NCBI RefSeq assembly: GCF_030733685.1
Contig: NZ_JASHIM010000021.1
Span: 1 to 64,000 of the forward strand
Length of the DNA: 64,000 bases
Source of the DNA: Roseovarius sp. MMSF_3281
GTDB taxonomy: Bacteria > Pseudomonadota > Alphaproteobacteria > Rhodobacterales > Rhodobacteraceae
Direction: 5' to 3'
Below are positions 54,702-63,530 of this stretch, piece by piece (within the stretch, counting starts at the first letter, position 1; every line of letters starts with the position of its first letter). The position numbers were made by a program, and so were the translations under genes. Below the pieces are notes generated by a model. That model saw only the letters and a program-made list of their open reading frames with translations. It made no database searches and had not been told where the DNA came from.

Positions 54702-55971
54702 TTTCCGCCTCTCCGCTTTCTTTCACCCACCAAGTCTGGATGCAGTTGTTGTGATAGATCGAGTTCTCGCCGCGCACCTCGCGCAGCTGCGTCTTGGTCG
54801 GCTGAACGTAACCCGTGTCGTCATGCGCCCGGCTTTGCAGCAGCATCTCGCTGCCGTCCCAGTCGATGTCCAAATAGAACCGGCTCAGGGCCTTGCTCTC
54901 GCCTTCCTTGGCCAGACGCGCCTGTTGCCAGTTCATGCCGCCATCGGTCGAGACATCGACCCGGGTGATCGCGCCACGCCCCGACCATGCCAGCCCGGTG
55001 ATAACCAGCGGGCCTGCGCCATGGGTGATGGGCGATTGCGGGCTGGGGCTGGTGACAACCGACTTGGCGTCCATTTCCCAGGTCCACTTGCGGCTTGTAC
55101 CATCGGCCAGCGTATCGGTGTACTTCGATGTTTCCTCGCGGCTTTCCACGGGGCCATCCGTCACCTCGACACGGCGCAGCCACTTGACCCACATGTTGCC
55201 TTCCCAACCGGGAACAACCAGGCGCACAGGGTACCCATGCTCTTTGCGCAGGGCCTCGCCGTTGGCCTTGAAGGCGACCAGAACATCGTCCAGCGCTTTG
55301 TCCATCGGGATAGACCGCCCGTTCGACGAGGCATCGGCCCCTTCCACGTAAACCCACTTGTCCTTGAGGTCGCCCGCGGGGTCCAAACCGGCCTCTTCCA
55401 ACAGGGTGCGCAGCGGCACGCCGGAATATTCCATGTTGTGGATCATGCCATGGGTGAACTGCGCGCCATTGAGCTGCGCCCCGGCCCATTCCATGCCCGT
55501 GTTCGCCGCACATTCGCAGAAATACACGTGGTTTTCGCGCGGGAAACGCTCCAGGTCGGCATAATTGAAAATCAGCGGCTTATCGACCAAACCATTGATC
55601 ATCAGGCGATAATCTTCTTTCTTCAACTCGATCGCGCCCGAGTGGTGACGCTCAAAGGCGCAGCCCTGCGGCGTGATCGTACCGTCCAGCGCATGGATCG
55701 GGGTGAAGTTGATCGAACTGATCGTATCGGCGGTCAGCCACTCGACGTTGCGGCGCACCACATCGTCCTCGAACCGAATGGGCAGGCCATAGGGCGTGGC
55801 ATCCACGCCCTCGCCAAAGCCGCTGGCCCATTCCTGCACCTCGGTGATAAGCGGTTCGGGCTCTCCGGCCGCGCGGGCCATGCCTGCCCCCGCCACGGCA
55901 CCCCCGGCCGCCACGGCGCCCTTCAGGAACGCCCGGCGCGAAGCCCCGTTTGATTTCTTGTCGGCTGTCAT
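54685..55971 (-). CDS. soxC: Sulfane dehydrogenase molybdenum subunit SoxC
   Basis: A 428-residue sulfite-oxidase-family Moco protein with a Tat signal (SRRAFLKG). The Moco cysteine is likely C154 in YFCECAANTG, and VRLVVPGWEGNMWVKWL and ITGLAWSGRGAI are conserved. It removes electrons from SoxY-cysteine persulfide. An ATTC-N8-GAAT site sits 32-47 bases before the start, so soxCD can have its own promoter. moaC and moeA for its cofactor are elsewhere in the window. Confidence 0.95.
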   Translation of the reverse strand: MTADKKSNGASRRAFLKGAVAAGGAVAGAGMARAAGEPEPLITEVQEWASGFGEGVDATPYGLPIRFEDDVVRRNVEWLTADTISSINFTPIHALDGTITPQGCAFERHHSGAIELKKEDYRLMINGLVDKPLIFNYADLERFPRENHVYFCECAANTGMEWAGAQLNGAQFTHGMIHNMEYSGVPLRTLLEEAGLDPAGDLKDKWVYVEGADASSNGRSIPMDKALDDVLVAFKANGEALRKEHGYPVRLVVPGWEGNMWVKWLRRVEVTDGPVESREETSKYTDTLADGTSRKWTWEMDAKSVVTSPSPQSPITHGAGPLVITGLAWSGRGAITRVDVSTDGGMNWQQARLAKEGESKALSRFYLDIDWDGSEMLLQSRAHDDTGYVQPTKTQLREVRGENSIYHNNCIQTWWVKESGEAENVEVS

Positions 55972-56002
55972 CTTTGTCCTAAGCCTCCTCTTCCAACATC
56001 AA

Positions 56003-56018
56003 ATTCATCTACATGAAT
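56003..56018. promoter_or_regulatory. Candidate SoxR operator upstream of soxC
   Basis: ATTCAT (56003-56008) and ATGAAT (56013-56018) form a perfect inverted repeat, that is ATTC-N8-GAAT. The same pattern occurs before soxX. Confidence 0.6.
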
Positions 56019-56058
56019 ATGATGAAAACAGGGTATCTGTCAAAGCGTCGCGGCGCGC

Positions 56059-57756
56059 TTACACGCCGCTGACTTTAACGCTGTTGTTCGGCTCCAGTTT
56101 AACGGTGCCCTGTTTGCGGATGTGGCTTTCCACCACGTCCCAAATCTTCGGCCCCTCGGTGCCCTCGTTGACGCTGGCCCAGCCCGCGACCACGTAATTC
56201 CGGGCCGGGTCGATCGCCTCGCCGGTGCTCAGGAGGGTCATGTCGGAAATTCGCTCACCCTGCGGTTTGCTGATGTCGATGGAATAGCCCATGCCGCCGA
56301 TGCGCACCATGTCACCGCCCTGCTGGTAATAGGGATCGGGGTTAAAGATGTTGTCGGCCACATCCTCAAGGATCACCTTGATGAACTCGCCGGTCATCTC
56401 GCTGCGGTACGCCTCGCCATAGGACATCGAGGTCACGTTCCAGATATCCTCGCGGGTGATCGGCTGACCGGGCAGGATGCTCGGCCCCCAACGCACGCCG
56501 GGGCTCATGGCAATATCCGCCTCACGCTCGGAAATCAGCGCATCGCAAATCAGGTCGTCCCACGATCCGTTGAAGTTGCCACGGCGATAAAGCAGATCAT
56601 CGGTTTCCCCGATCACCTCTTCCAACTCGGCCTTGAACGGTGCGCGCTGTTCATCAATCAGGGCCGCCATATCGGCATCGGGTTCGATCACGTCCGAGAA
56701 AATCGGGATCAGCTTGTGGCGGAACCCCATCATCCGGCCATCGCGCACATCCAGATCCACGCGGCTGACGAATTTGCCGTTCGATCCGCTGGCAATCAGG
56801 ATGGTATCGCCCACCAGAACCGGCTCCGGCAATGCATCATGGGTGTGACCGGTCAGGATCACGTCGATCCCCTTGACGACGCTGGCCATCTTCTTGTCGA
56901 CGTCGAAACCGTTGTGGCTCAGGCAAACAACCAGTTCCGCGCCCTGGTCGCGCACCTCGTCCACCATGGCCTGCATGTTCTCGTCGCGAATACCGAAACT
57001 GTAATCGGGGAACATCCAGCCGGGGTTGGCAATCGGCATATAGGGGAAGGCCTGACCGATCACGGCGATCTTGACGCCGCCCCGCTCGTAAAACTCGTAG
57101 GGTTTGAACTCGGCGGCGGGCTCGTCCCACATGGCGTCGAAAATGTTCTGGCCCAGTGCATCATAAGGCAAGCCTTCAACCAGTTCGCGCACCCGGTCCT
57201 GGCCCAGCGTGAATTCCCAGTGGAAGGTCATCGCATCCGGCTTCAGCGCGTTCATCACGTTGACCATGTCCTGGCCTTCGGTCTGATAGCAGGTGTAGGA
57301 TCCGTGCCAAGTATCGCCACCATCCAGCAGCAGGGCATCGGGCCGGGCCGCGCGGATCGACTTGACGACCGTCGCCACACGGTCAAGGCCGCCGACTTTG
57401 CCGTATTCTTTCCCAAGCGCCGCGAAATCATTGTATGTCAGGGCGTAATGGCTCGGGCTGCCATCCTCGATGCCGTAAAGCTTGCGGTAATCGGCGCCGG
57501 TCACATGCGGCACCTCGCCCTTGTTGCCCCCCACACCGATGTTGATCTCCGGCTCGCGGAAATAAATCGGCTTCAGCTGGGCGTGAATATCGGTGACGTG
57601 GATCAGGCTCACGTTGCCGAAAGTGTCAAAATCCAAAAGCTGATCCTGGGTCAGGGCCTGTTGTGCTGCCAGTTTCGCCCAGTTGCCAAAGCCACTGGCG
57701 CCGTAAAGCGCCGAGGCCGCCATGCTGACCTGAAGAAAATCGCGACGAGAGATCAT
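56059..57756 (-). CDS. soxB: Thiosulfohydrolase SoxB
   Basis: A 565-residue dimanganese hydrolase with a Tat signal (SRRDFLQVSMAASALYG). The metallophosphatase part has HVTDIHAQLKP, LDGGDTWHGSYTCYQTEGQD, FHWEFTLGQDR and VILTGHTHDALP; a 5'-nucleotidase C-terminal domain follows. It hydrolyses the sulfone group from SoxY as sulfate. SoxB is a standard marker of the Sox pathway. Confidence 0.96.
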   Translation of the reverse strand: MISRRDFLQVSMAASALYGASGFGNWAKLAAQQALTQDQLLDFDTFGNVSLIHVTDIHAQLKPIYFREPEINIGVGGNKGEVPHVTGADYRKLYGIEDGSPSHYALTYNDFAALGKEYGKVGGLDRVATVVKSIRAARPDALLLDGGDTWHGSYTCYQTEGQDMVNVMNALKPDAMTFHWEFTLGQDRVRELVEGLPYDALGQNIFDAMWDEPAAEFKPYEFYERGGVKIAVIGQAFPYMPIANPGWMFPDYSFGIRDENMQAMVDEVRDQGAELVVCLSHNGFDVDKKMASVVKGIDVILTGHTHDALPEPVLVGDTILIASGSNGKFVSRVDLDVRDGRMMGFRHKLIPIFSDVIEPDADMAALIDEQRAPFKAELEEVIGETDDLLYRRGNFNGSWDDLICDALISEREADIAMSPGVRWGPSILPGQPITREDIWNVTSMSYGEAYRSEMTGEFIKVILEDVADNIFNPDPYYQQGGDMVRIGGMGYSIDISKPQGERISDMTLLSTGEAIDPARNYVVAGWASVNEGTEGPKIWDVVESHIRKQGTVKLEPNNSVKVSGV

Positions 57757-57861
57757 TTAATCCGTCTCCAAGTGGTTAGAGTTGTCCCGTTCCGCGCCCG
57801 GCCTTCCGGATGCGGTTTGGCCGAAAGGCCATGAATTTCAATGTCATGCAGGCAGCGGCTT

Positions 57862-57890
57862 GGCCGGGGCGGTCGCGCACCGCCCCGGCC
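57862..57890 (-). other. Very stable hairpin between soxA and soxB
   Basis: GGCCGGGGCGGT (57862-57873) and ACCGCCCCGGCC (57879-57890) are perfect 12-bp arms around 5 bases, 11 bases after the soxA stop. No T tract follows in either direction, so an RNA-stabilising or processing role for the upstream sox mRNA is more likely than termination. Confidence 0.6.
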
Positions 57891-57900
57891 CGAAGTCACA

Positions 57901-58755
57901 TCAGTTGCGGACCGAAGGGCCCTCGACCGACAGGCCGTTGCCACGGCTTGCAACATAAAGCTCCAGCGCGACAAACTCGTCACTGCCGGGTTTGTAAGTT
58001 TCGGCACGGGTATCCCGCACACATCCCTTGAAACGCGCGTGAACGGTGTTCAGCTTGGCGTTCTTCAAACGGTAGGTCGGGAAGCCGTTGATCTGCCCCT
58101 GGCTCAGGTGGTCGGCGCGGATCATCATGCCATAGTTGTCTTCGTGGCAATTGGCGCAGGACAGCTCAAGCTGACCGGTGCGGGTATAGTAAAGCTCCTT
58201 ACCCTTTTCCCAGGTTTCCTTGGCCGGGCCGTCGATGGCCACATTGACGGGCATGCCGCGAGACTGCACAGAAATCAGCGCTTCCATGTTCGCCATCTGA
58301 CCGCTCGTGTACTTGTAAGGCTCGGCGCCCATGTTGTTTTCGCGGCAGTCGTTGATCTGCATGGCAAGGGTCTGTACCTCGCCCGCTTCCTCGTCCCACT
58401 TGGGGTAAACCGCGCGCACGCCGGTCATGCTGTCCGGGCCTTCGTGGCAGCTTGCACAGGAGTTCCCCTCGCTGCCTTCCACCGCGTTCCACTGGTCGAT
58501 ACCGGCATCGACAAAGATCATGCCGGGGTTGTCGAAATCGTCCATTTCCAGCGCCTGGGTTTCGTCCGAACGGAAGTGCCAGCCCGACATGATCTGATCC
58601 ATGGGGAGATCTTCCATATGCGCCGGGACCGGCGCCTTGGTGGTCATCTCGGTCTCGCCGTTGATGACAAGCGTGTCATCGTCCGGACCCGCCGAGGCGA
58701 CACCGGGCACTGCCAACATCAAGGCGGCCACTGCTGTCATTGCATTGAATTTCAT
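57901..58755 (-). CDS. soxA: Sulfur-oxidising cytochrome subunit SoxA
   Basis: A 284-residue diheme cytochrome. A signal peptide covers 1-22, heme sites are CASCH (100-104) and CANCH (200-204), and C245 in FKGCVRDTRAE is the cysteine that becomes the persulfide heme ligand. With SoxX it couples thiosulfate to SoxY. Confidence 0.96.
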   Translation of the reverse strand: MKFNAMTAVAALMLAVPGVASAGPDDDTLVINGETEMTTKAPVPAHMEDLPMDQIMSGWHFRSDETQALEMDDFDNPGMIFVDAGIDQWNAVEGSEGNSCASCHEGPDSMTGVRAVYPKWDEEAGEVQTLAMQINDCRENNMGAEPYKYTSGQMANMEALISVQSRGMPVNVAIDGPAKETWEKGKELYYTRTGQLELSCANCHEDNYGMMIRADHLSQGQINGFPTYRLKNAKLNTVHARFKGCVRDTRAETYKPGSDEFVALELYVASRGNGLSVEGPSVRN

Positions 58756-58822
58756 GTGTTTTTTCCCTCCCTAAAGGTTGGCCCCGCCCCGGTTGACCCG
58801 GGCGCAGGGCACCTTTTTGCTA

Positions 58823-59152
58823 TCAACCGACCTTGACCGATTTGGTTTCCTCGTAGACCGAGCCATCATCGTCGTACCAGGTGAACTGGAAGTCACCGGC
58901 TTCGGGGATGGTTGCCTCGAACTCGAAGTAGGGGTTGGTCGAAATCGCCGGATGCATTTCCACATCCACGACCATCGCACCGTTATATTCACAGGTGAAC
59001 CGGTTGATGATCGAGCGCGGGATGACGTTGCCGTCGCTGTCCTTGCGCTGGCCCGATTCCATCTTGTGGCTGATCAGGGTCTTGATGACCACGACTTCAC
59101 CAGCTTCGGCCGAACGGGGCGCTTTCACGCGGGGGCGTACACCTTCTGCCAT
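58823..59152 (-). CDS. soxZ: Thiosulfate carrier subunit SoxZ
   Basis: A 109-residue immunoglobulin-fold protein without a signal peptide; it is exported with SoxY. HKMESGQRKDSDGNVIPRSI, FEFEATIPEAGDFQFTWYDD and the ending VYEETKSVKVG are typical. It forms the SoxYZ carrier on which sulfur intermediates ride. Confidence 0.95.
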   Translation of the reverse strand: MAEGVRPRVKAPRSAEAGEVVVIKTLISHKMESGQRKDSDGNVIPRSIINRFTCEYNGAMVVDVEMHPAISTNPYFEFEATIPEAGDFQFTWYDDDGSVYEETKSVKVG

Positions 59153-59175
59153 TGTGTTTTCTCCTTATCGCTTGC

Positions 59176-59595
59176 TTAGCCGCCGCAGCCGCCGATGGTG
59201 ACCTTCACGGTCTTCTGGGTCTTGGCAAAGCTGCCGTCCGCCATCTTGGCCACCGCGATCACGTCTTGCGTTCCGGCAAGGCGGATACGGGTCTTGGCGC
59301 GCTGTGCGCCCGCGCCTTTGCCAAAGTTGAAGGTCGCAACACCCGGGGTCGGGTTGCCTGCGGCCAGCACCATGATCGCGCTTGCGCCTTCGGCGCTCAC
59401 TTCGATCGGCACGGTGTTGCCGTTCTCGGCAATCTCCGGCGCGTCGAGGTCGACACCGCCATCGGCCAGGTCGGCCCCGCCGGTGAATTCCGCGATCGCG
59501 TCCTCGGTCTGCGATGCCATCGCCGGCATCGGAAGCACGGTTGCCGCAGCGGCGGCCGCGCCGATCGCCAGCGTATCACGTCGTGTGAAGTCCAT
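59176..59595 (-). CDS. soxY: Thiosulfate carrier subunit SoxY
   Basis: A 139-residue protein with a Tat signal (TRRDTLAIGAAAAAATVLP) and the C-terminal GGCGG swinging arm whose cysteine carries the sulfur chain. The ATG at 59595 is chosen because AAGGAG stands 6 bases before it; the ATG two codons earlier directly abuts that site. Confidence 0.96.
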   Translation of the reverse strand: MDFTRRDTLAIGAAAAAATVLPMPAMASQTEDAIAEFTGGADLADGGVDLDAPEIAENGNTVPIEVSAEGASAIMVLAAGNPTPGVATFNFGKGAGAQRAKTRIRLAGTQDVIAVAKMADGSFAKTQKTVKVTIGGCGG

Positions 59596-59635
59596 TTTCA
59601 TCTCCTTGGTCAATCTCGTAACCCGCCTGAATGCG

Positions 59636-60118
59636 TCAGTCTTCGTATTTCAACGTCGACAGGAAGGCGACAACATCTTCGATCTGCTGGGCCGTCAGAA
59701 GCGGATCCAGCTCACCTTCGGCGGCCTTGCCCGTGTAGGCATTCCCCGGACGGACGAAGCCTTCGACCTTGTAATAGGCAGGCATCATCGTGCCCGGGAA
59801 GGTCTTCTTGGCATTGGCCAGAATCCCGCGCAACTCCGCCTCGCCCCAGCGATCGGCGGCACCGTCAAGCGGCGGCCCGATTTCGCCATGGAACGGCGCA
59901 TCGTTCAATGCGGTCACCTTGTGGCACGAAATACAGTTGCCGATGCTCTTGGTCTTCATGACCTTGGCACCGTTTTCCGGATCTCCCGGCGTTCCGGTCA
60001 GCGACTCGGTCACTTCGCCGTATTCGCCAAATTCCACGTCACCCGGCGCAACCGGACCGGCCTGCGCCGCCCCGGCGGTCAGGGTCGCCGCCACCAAAAG
60101 TGTTGTCGAAAGCTTCAT
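59636..60118 (-). CDS. soxX: Sulfur-oxidising monoheme cytochrome SoxX
   Basis: A 160-residue periplasmic cytochrome with signal peptide 1-20 and one heme site CISCH (62-66); PGTMMPAYYKVEGF offers the distal methionine. It partners SoxA. First gene of the core XYZAB unit, preceded by the ATTC-N8-GAAT site at 60200-60217. Confidence 0.95.
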   Translation of the reverse strand: MKLSTTLLVAATLTAGAAQAGPVAPGDVEFGEYGEVTESLTGTPGDPENGAKVMKTKSIGNCISCHKVTALNDAPFHGEIGPPLDGAADRWGEAELRGILANAKKTFPGTMMPAYYKVEGFVRPGNAYTGKAAEGELDPLLTAQQIEDVVAFLSTLKYED

Positions 60119-60199
60119 GTTTCCTCCCATGGCTATCATGCCTTGTTCTCGGCTAGCTGTGTATACAGTAGGCCACCGCGGCCAAGCGATGCAACAACA

Positions 60200-60217
60200 A
60201 ATTCAGCTTTGTGAATT
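60200..60217. promoter_or_regulatory. Candidate SoxR operator upstream of soxX
   Basis: AATTCA (60200-60205) and TGAATT (60212-60217) form a perfect inverted repeat containing ATTC-N8-GAAT. It lies 82 bases before the soxX start and just after soxW. Confidence 0.65.
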
Positions 60218-60240
60218 ATTGCCGCGACTGCAAAACAATT

Positions 60241-60822
60241 TTACTCTTCTTTCTCCGCCGCGCGCTCCTGGATGCGGCGCGCGTGATACCTTTGAAAATC
60301 CTCATCGTTATCCATGGCATAGCGCTTTTCGTTGACCCATGTATACATGTCCAGGGTGGTTCCCTTCTGGAACGCCCCGGGCATCGTGGCCACCGCCGCC
60401 TGCGGCGCGGTCTGGCCCTCGGCCACCTCTTCGGGCAGGAAGATCACCGTCGGCGTGAAAAGCATCCCCCATTTGCGCAGCATCTCGCGCTCGGGCCGCA
60501 CGTCGCCATCGAAATCGACCATCTCACGCGATCCGTGAAGGTTCAGTTGCACGACAAAGAAATTCTCCTCGATATAATTCGAGATCGTCTCGTCGGGGTA
60601 AACCTCCTCGTGCATCTTCTTGCAATAGATACAGCCCCGCTGCTCCACCATCAGCGCCAGACGCTTGCCCTCGGCTCGGGCCTCCTCAATATCCTCACCC
60701 AAATCAAGGAAGGTCTCGCGCATCCAACTTTCCTTGTGCAATCCGTCGTCACCGATCTCGGCCGCCGCCACCGGCAGCGCCAGTCCGATCATCACCAACA
60801 CACTCGCGAAAACACGTTTCAT
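60241..60822 (-). CDS. soxW: Periplasmic thioredoxin SoxW
   Basis: A 193-residue thioredoxin-fold protein with signal peptide 1-21 and redox pair C64/C67 (RGCIYCKKMHEEVY), and a cis-proline in FTPTVIFL. It receives electrons from SoxV and reduces periplasmic targets of the Sox system. It is encoded 24 bases after soxV. Confidence 0.9.
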   Translation of the reverse strand: MKRVFASVLVMIGLALPVAAAEIGDDGLHKESWMRETFLDLGEDIEEARAEGKRLALMVEQRGCIYCKKMHEEVYPDETISNYIEENFFVVQLNLHGSREMVDFDGDVRPEREMLRKWGMLFTPTVIFLPEEVAEGQTAPQAAVATMPGAFQKGTTLDMYTWVNEKRYAMDNDEDFQRYHARRIQERAAEKEE

Positions 60823-60846
60823 TTGCCATCCTCCCTAAAATTCCGG

Positions 60847-61581
60847 TTACCCCAGTGTCGAAAACACCGGGAAGGTCTCGATCATCCAATTGGCGATTTC
60901 ATTGATCGTGCCCGTCGCGATCAACAACGCGAAGACGACCAACATTACACCAAGCGCCTTTTCCACGTAAGGCTGGTACTTGCGATTGCGCTGAAGCCAG
61001 CCAAGGAACGGCTTGGCAAACATCGCCGCCACCACGAAAGGCGCGGTCATGCCCAGCCCGAACACCAAAAGCAAAATCCCCCCGCGCCAGATCTCGCCCA
61101 TGCCACTGGCCATCATCAGGATGGTGGCCAGAACCGGCCCCACGCAGGCGCTCCAGCCAAAGGCAAAGGCCAGGCCCATGACATAAGCCCCGAGAAAACT
61201 CTTGGGGTCGGTCTTGGCGTCGATCTTGGCCTCCCGGTACAAGATACCGATGCGGATCACCCCAAGAAAATGCAGACCAAAAACAAAGATCAAACCCGCC
61301 GCCACATAGCGCAGCACATCGAACCACTGGCTGAAGGCCTGCCCGACCGCCGTGGCCCCCATGCCCATCAGCGTGAATATGCTGGTCACCCCAAGGGCAA
61401 AGGCCACCGACGACAGAATCAGCCGCCGCTGCGCCCCCGGGGCGATGCCGCCCTCTTCGCGCAACTCGGCCATCGACAGGCCGGCCATGTAGCTCAGGTA
61501 AAACGGCACCATGGGCAGAATACAGGGGGTGAAAAACGCCAGGAACCCGGCAAGCGCCGCTCCAGCAAACGAAATATCCAT
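60847..61581 (-). CDS. soxV: Membrane thiol-electron transporter SoxV (CcdA family)
   Basis: A 244-residue six-helix protein of the CcdA/DsbD-beta family. The two membrane cysteines lie in FFTPCILPMVPFYLSY (C20) and GWSACVGPVLATI. It carries electrons from cytoplasmic thioredoxin to SoxW and SoxS. The ATG at 61581 directly follows an in-frame GTG at 61584 that could also start. Confidence 0.93.
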   Translation of the reverse strand: MDISFAGAALAGFLAFFTPCILPMVPFYLSYMAGLSMAELREEGGIAPGAQRRLILSSVAFALGVTSIFTLMGMGATAVGQAFSQWFDVLRYVAAGLIFVFGLHFLGVIRIGILYREAKIDAKTDPKSFLGAYVMGLAFAFGWSACVGPVLATILMMASGMGEIWRGGILLLVFGLGMTAPFVVAAMFAKPFLGWLQRNRKYQPYVEKALGVMLVVFALLIATGTINEIANWMIETFPVFSTLG

Positions 61582-61607
61582 CACGACTCGGATTCCTTGT
61601 CTTATCT

Positions 61608-61624
61608 ACATATTCAAATTATGT
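61608..61624. promoter_or_regulatory. Imperfect palindrome between soxV and soxS, possible SoxR site
   Basis: ACATA (61608-61612) and TATGT (61620-61624) are 5-bp arms of a 17-base AT-rich palindrome in the divergent promoter region. It includes ATTCA, as in the two better sites, but not the matching GAAT. Confidence 0.45.
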
Positions 61625-61656
61625 TGTGGATCACGTCAACGTCAATCAGGTGTAGA

Positions 61657-62037
61657 ATGCTGTCAAGGGCACTCTCCTTTCTCGCTCCGGTTCTCTGGCT
61701 CTCGTTTGCGCCCATGGCGCAGGCGGTCGAACTTGTGATGGTCGAACGCGAGGGCTGTCATTACTGCATTGAATGGAAAGCCGAAATTGGCCCCATCTAT
61801 CCCAAGACGGCCGAGGGCGCATATGCCCCCCTGCGCATGGTTGATATCGCCGACGCACCGCCCGACGGGATGGAATTTACCCGCAAGGTTTTATTTACCC
61901 CCACCTTCGTTCTCGTGGACGACGGACAGGAACTGGCCCGGATCGAAGGGTATCCCGGCGAAGATTTCTTCTGGGGCCTGCTTACGAAGATTCTGGAAAA
62001 CAACACAAACTTTGAAGATCGCGCAAAAACCAATTAA
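61657..62037 (+). CDS. soxS: Periplasmic thioredoxin-like protein SoxS
   Basis: A 126-residue exported thioredoxin-fold protein with signal peptide 1-23 and redox pair C34/C37 (REGCHYCIEW), then FTPTFVLVDDG with a cis-proline. In Paracoccus SoxS keeps SoxYZ reduced and active. The ATG at 61657 has AGG 6 bases upstream; the ATG at 61621 has no ribosome site. It is divergent from soxV and followed by soxR. Confidence 0.9.
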   Translation: MLSRALSFLAPVLWLSFAPMAQAVELVMVEREGCHYCIEWKAEIGPIYPKTAEGAYAPLRMVDIADAPPDGMEFTRKVLFTPTFVLVDDGQELARIEGYPGEDFFWGLLTKILENNTNFEDRAKTN

Positions 62038-62075
62038 AGGCCCGCGCAGGCCATCATTAGACAAGGCAAGGGACA

Positions 62076-62423
62076 ATGGGACTTCCCGTTTTTGACAATA
62101 CTCTATCCGAGGCCGAAATGGACCGCATGGTGACCAATGCCACCAATGCCTCCAATTTTCTCAAGGCGATCAGCCACGAAGGCCGCCTGATGATCTTATG
62201 TCACCTCGTGTCGGGTGAAAAATCGGTGACCGAACTGGAAGACCTGCTTTCGGCCCGTCAGGCGGCCGTGTCCCAACAGCTTTCGCGCCTGCGGCTCGAA
62301 GGCCTGGTGGTACCGCGCCGCGAGGGCAAGGCCATTTACTACCGCCTGGCCGATGACAAACCGCGCCGTGTACTCGAACTGGTGTACGAGCTATTCTGCG
62401 CCGAGGACTCCGAGGCGGGGTAA
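62076..62423 (+). CDS. soxR: ArsR-family sulfur-responsive repressor SoxR
   Basis: A 115-residue winged-helix repressor. ISHEGRLMILCHLVSGEKSV and the recognition helix SARQAAVSQQLSRLRLEGLV are visible. It has two cysteines, C42 and C108, at nearly the positions (41 and 107) of the persulfide-sensing pair of Rhodobacter SqrR. Sulfane sulfur would link them and release DNA. ATTC-N8-GAAT sites occur before soxX and soxC. Confidence 0.92.
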   Translation: MGLPVFDNTLSEAEMDRMVTNATNASNFLKAISHEGRLMILCHLVSGEKSVTELEDLLSARQAAVSQQLSRLRLEGLVVPRREGKAIYYRLADDKPRRVLELVYELFCAEDSEAG

Positions 62424-62461
62424 GAAAACGCCCCCTTCGCCCCGGAGTAGAGGCAAGGCCC

Positions 62462-63520
62462 ATGTACGACTTCATCGACGACAACTTTCTGGTTGCCCTG
62501 ATCGGGCTTGCCTCGGGGCTGTTTCTGGGGCTGGCCGCACGGATCGGGCGGTTTTGCACGATGGGCGCCATCGAAGATGCGCTTTATGGCGCGTCATGGG
62601 TTCGGATGCGGATGTGGTTTCTGGCCATCGGCGTCGCCGTGACCGGGGTCTATACCCTGACGGCCACGGGGCATTTCGCGCCCGAACGATCCTTTTACCT
62701 TTCGATCCGCTGGATGCCCTTGGCCTCGATCATCGGCGGTTTGATGTTCGGCTATGGCATGGCCTTGGCCGGCAACTGTGGCTACGGCTGTATCGCGCGC
62801 CTTGGGGGCGGCGACATCCGTGCCTTTGTCATCGTCGTTGTCATGGGGGTCTCGGCCTACGCCATGTTGCACGGGCCGTTTTCCTACCTGCGCAACTGGG
62901 TCTTTCGGCAGGAAGACGTCACCACCGATCTACCGCCGGGCATTGTTCACCTGATCTCGGCCAACAGCGGCCTGCCCCTGGCCAGCCTCGGCATTTTCAT
63001 CGGTCTTTTGATTTGCCTGGCCGCCCTCACCTCGCGCCCGTTTCTGGAAAAACCCGGCTCCGTCTTCTGGGCCGTCGTCGTGGGCCTTTCCATCACCGCT
63101 GGCTGGGCCGGCAGTTACATGGTCGCGACCCAAGGGTTTGCTGCCATGCCGGTTGTCTCGCACAGCTTTTCCGCCCCCGTGGGCGAAACCCTGCTATACA
63201 CCATGCGCGCCTCGGCACAGGCGCCCTCCTTTGCCGTTGGCTCTGTCGTGGGCGTGGTCCTCGGCGCTTTTGCCGGGTCTCTTTTCAAGGGGCACTTCCG
63301 CTGGGAGGCCTGCGAAGACCCGCGCGAGTTGCGCCGCCAAATCTTCGGCGCCGCCCTCATGGGCGCGGGCGCGGTGCTTGCCATGGGCTGCACCGTTGGT
63401 CAGGGCATCTCGGCGTTTTCGGTGCTCAGCTACTCGGCGCCGGTCACGATGCTGTCGATCATCGCCGGGGCAGCCTTCGGATTGCGGCAATTGATCGAAG
63501 GCTTCCAACCCGCCGAGTGA
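62462..63520 (+). CDS. soxT: YeeE/YedE-family sulfur-compound transporter SoxT
   Basis: A 352-residue membrane protein of the YeeE/YedE (TsuA-like) family, with about nine hydrophobic segments. Conserved cysteines lie in GRFCTMGAIEDAL, AGNCGYGCIARLGGG and AMGCTVGQGISAFS. Related proteins bring thiosulfate or other sulfur across the inner membrane and may feed the regulator. It completes the order T-R-S-V-W-X-Y-Z-A-B-C-D-E-F. Confidence 0.88.
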   Translation: MYDFIDDNFLVALIGLASGLFLGLAARIGRFCTMGAIEDALYGASWVRMRMWFLAIGVAVTGVYTLTATGHFAPERSFYLSIRWMPLASIIGGLMFGYGMALAGNCGYGCIARLGGGDIRAFVIVVVMGVSAYAMLHGPFSYLRNWVFRQEDVTTDLPPGIVHLISANSGLPLASLGIFIGLLICLAALTSRPFLEKPGSVFWAVVVGLSITAGWAGSYMVATQGFAAMPVVSHSFSAPVGETLLYTMRASAQAPSFAVGSVVGVVLGAFAGSLFKGHFRWEACEDPRELRRQIFGAALMGAGAVLAMGCTVGQGISAFSVLSYSAPVTMLSIIAGAAFGLRQLIEGFQPAE

Positions 63521-63530
63521 GCGGCCCGTT

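Noticed and set aside
58756-58822. Terminator between soxZ and soxA
   Set aside because: The GC-rich arms contain a mismatch and only about six pairs, and the T tract lies on the wrong side.
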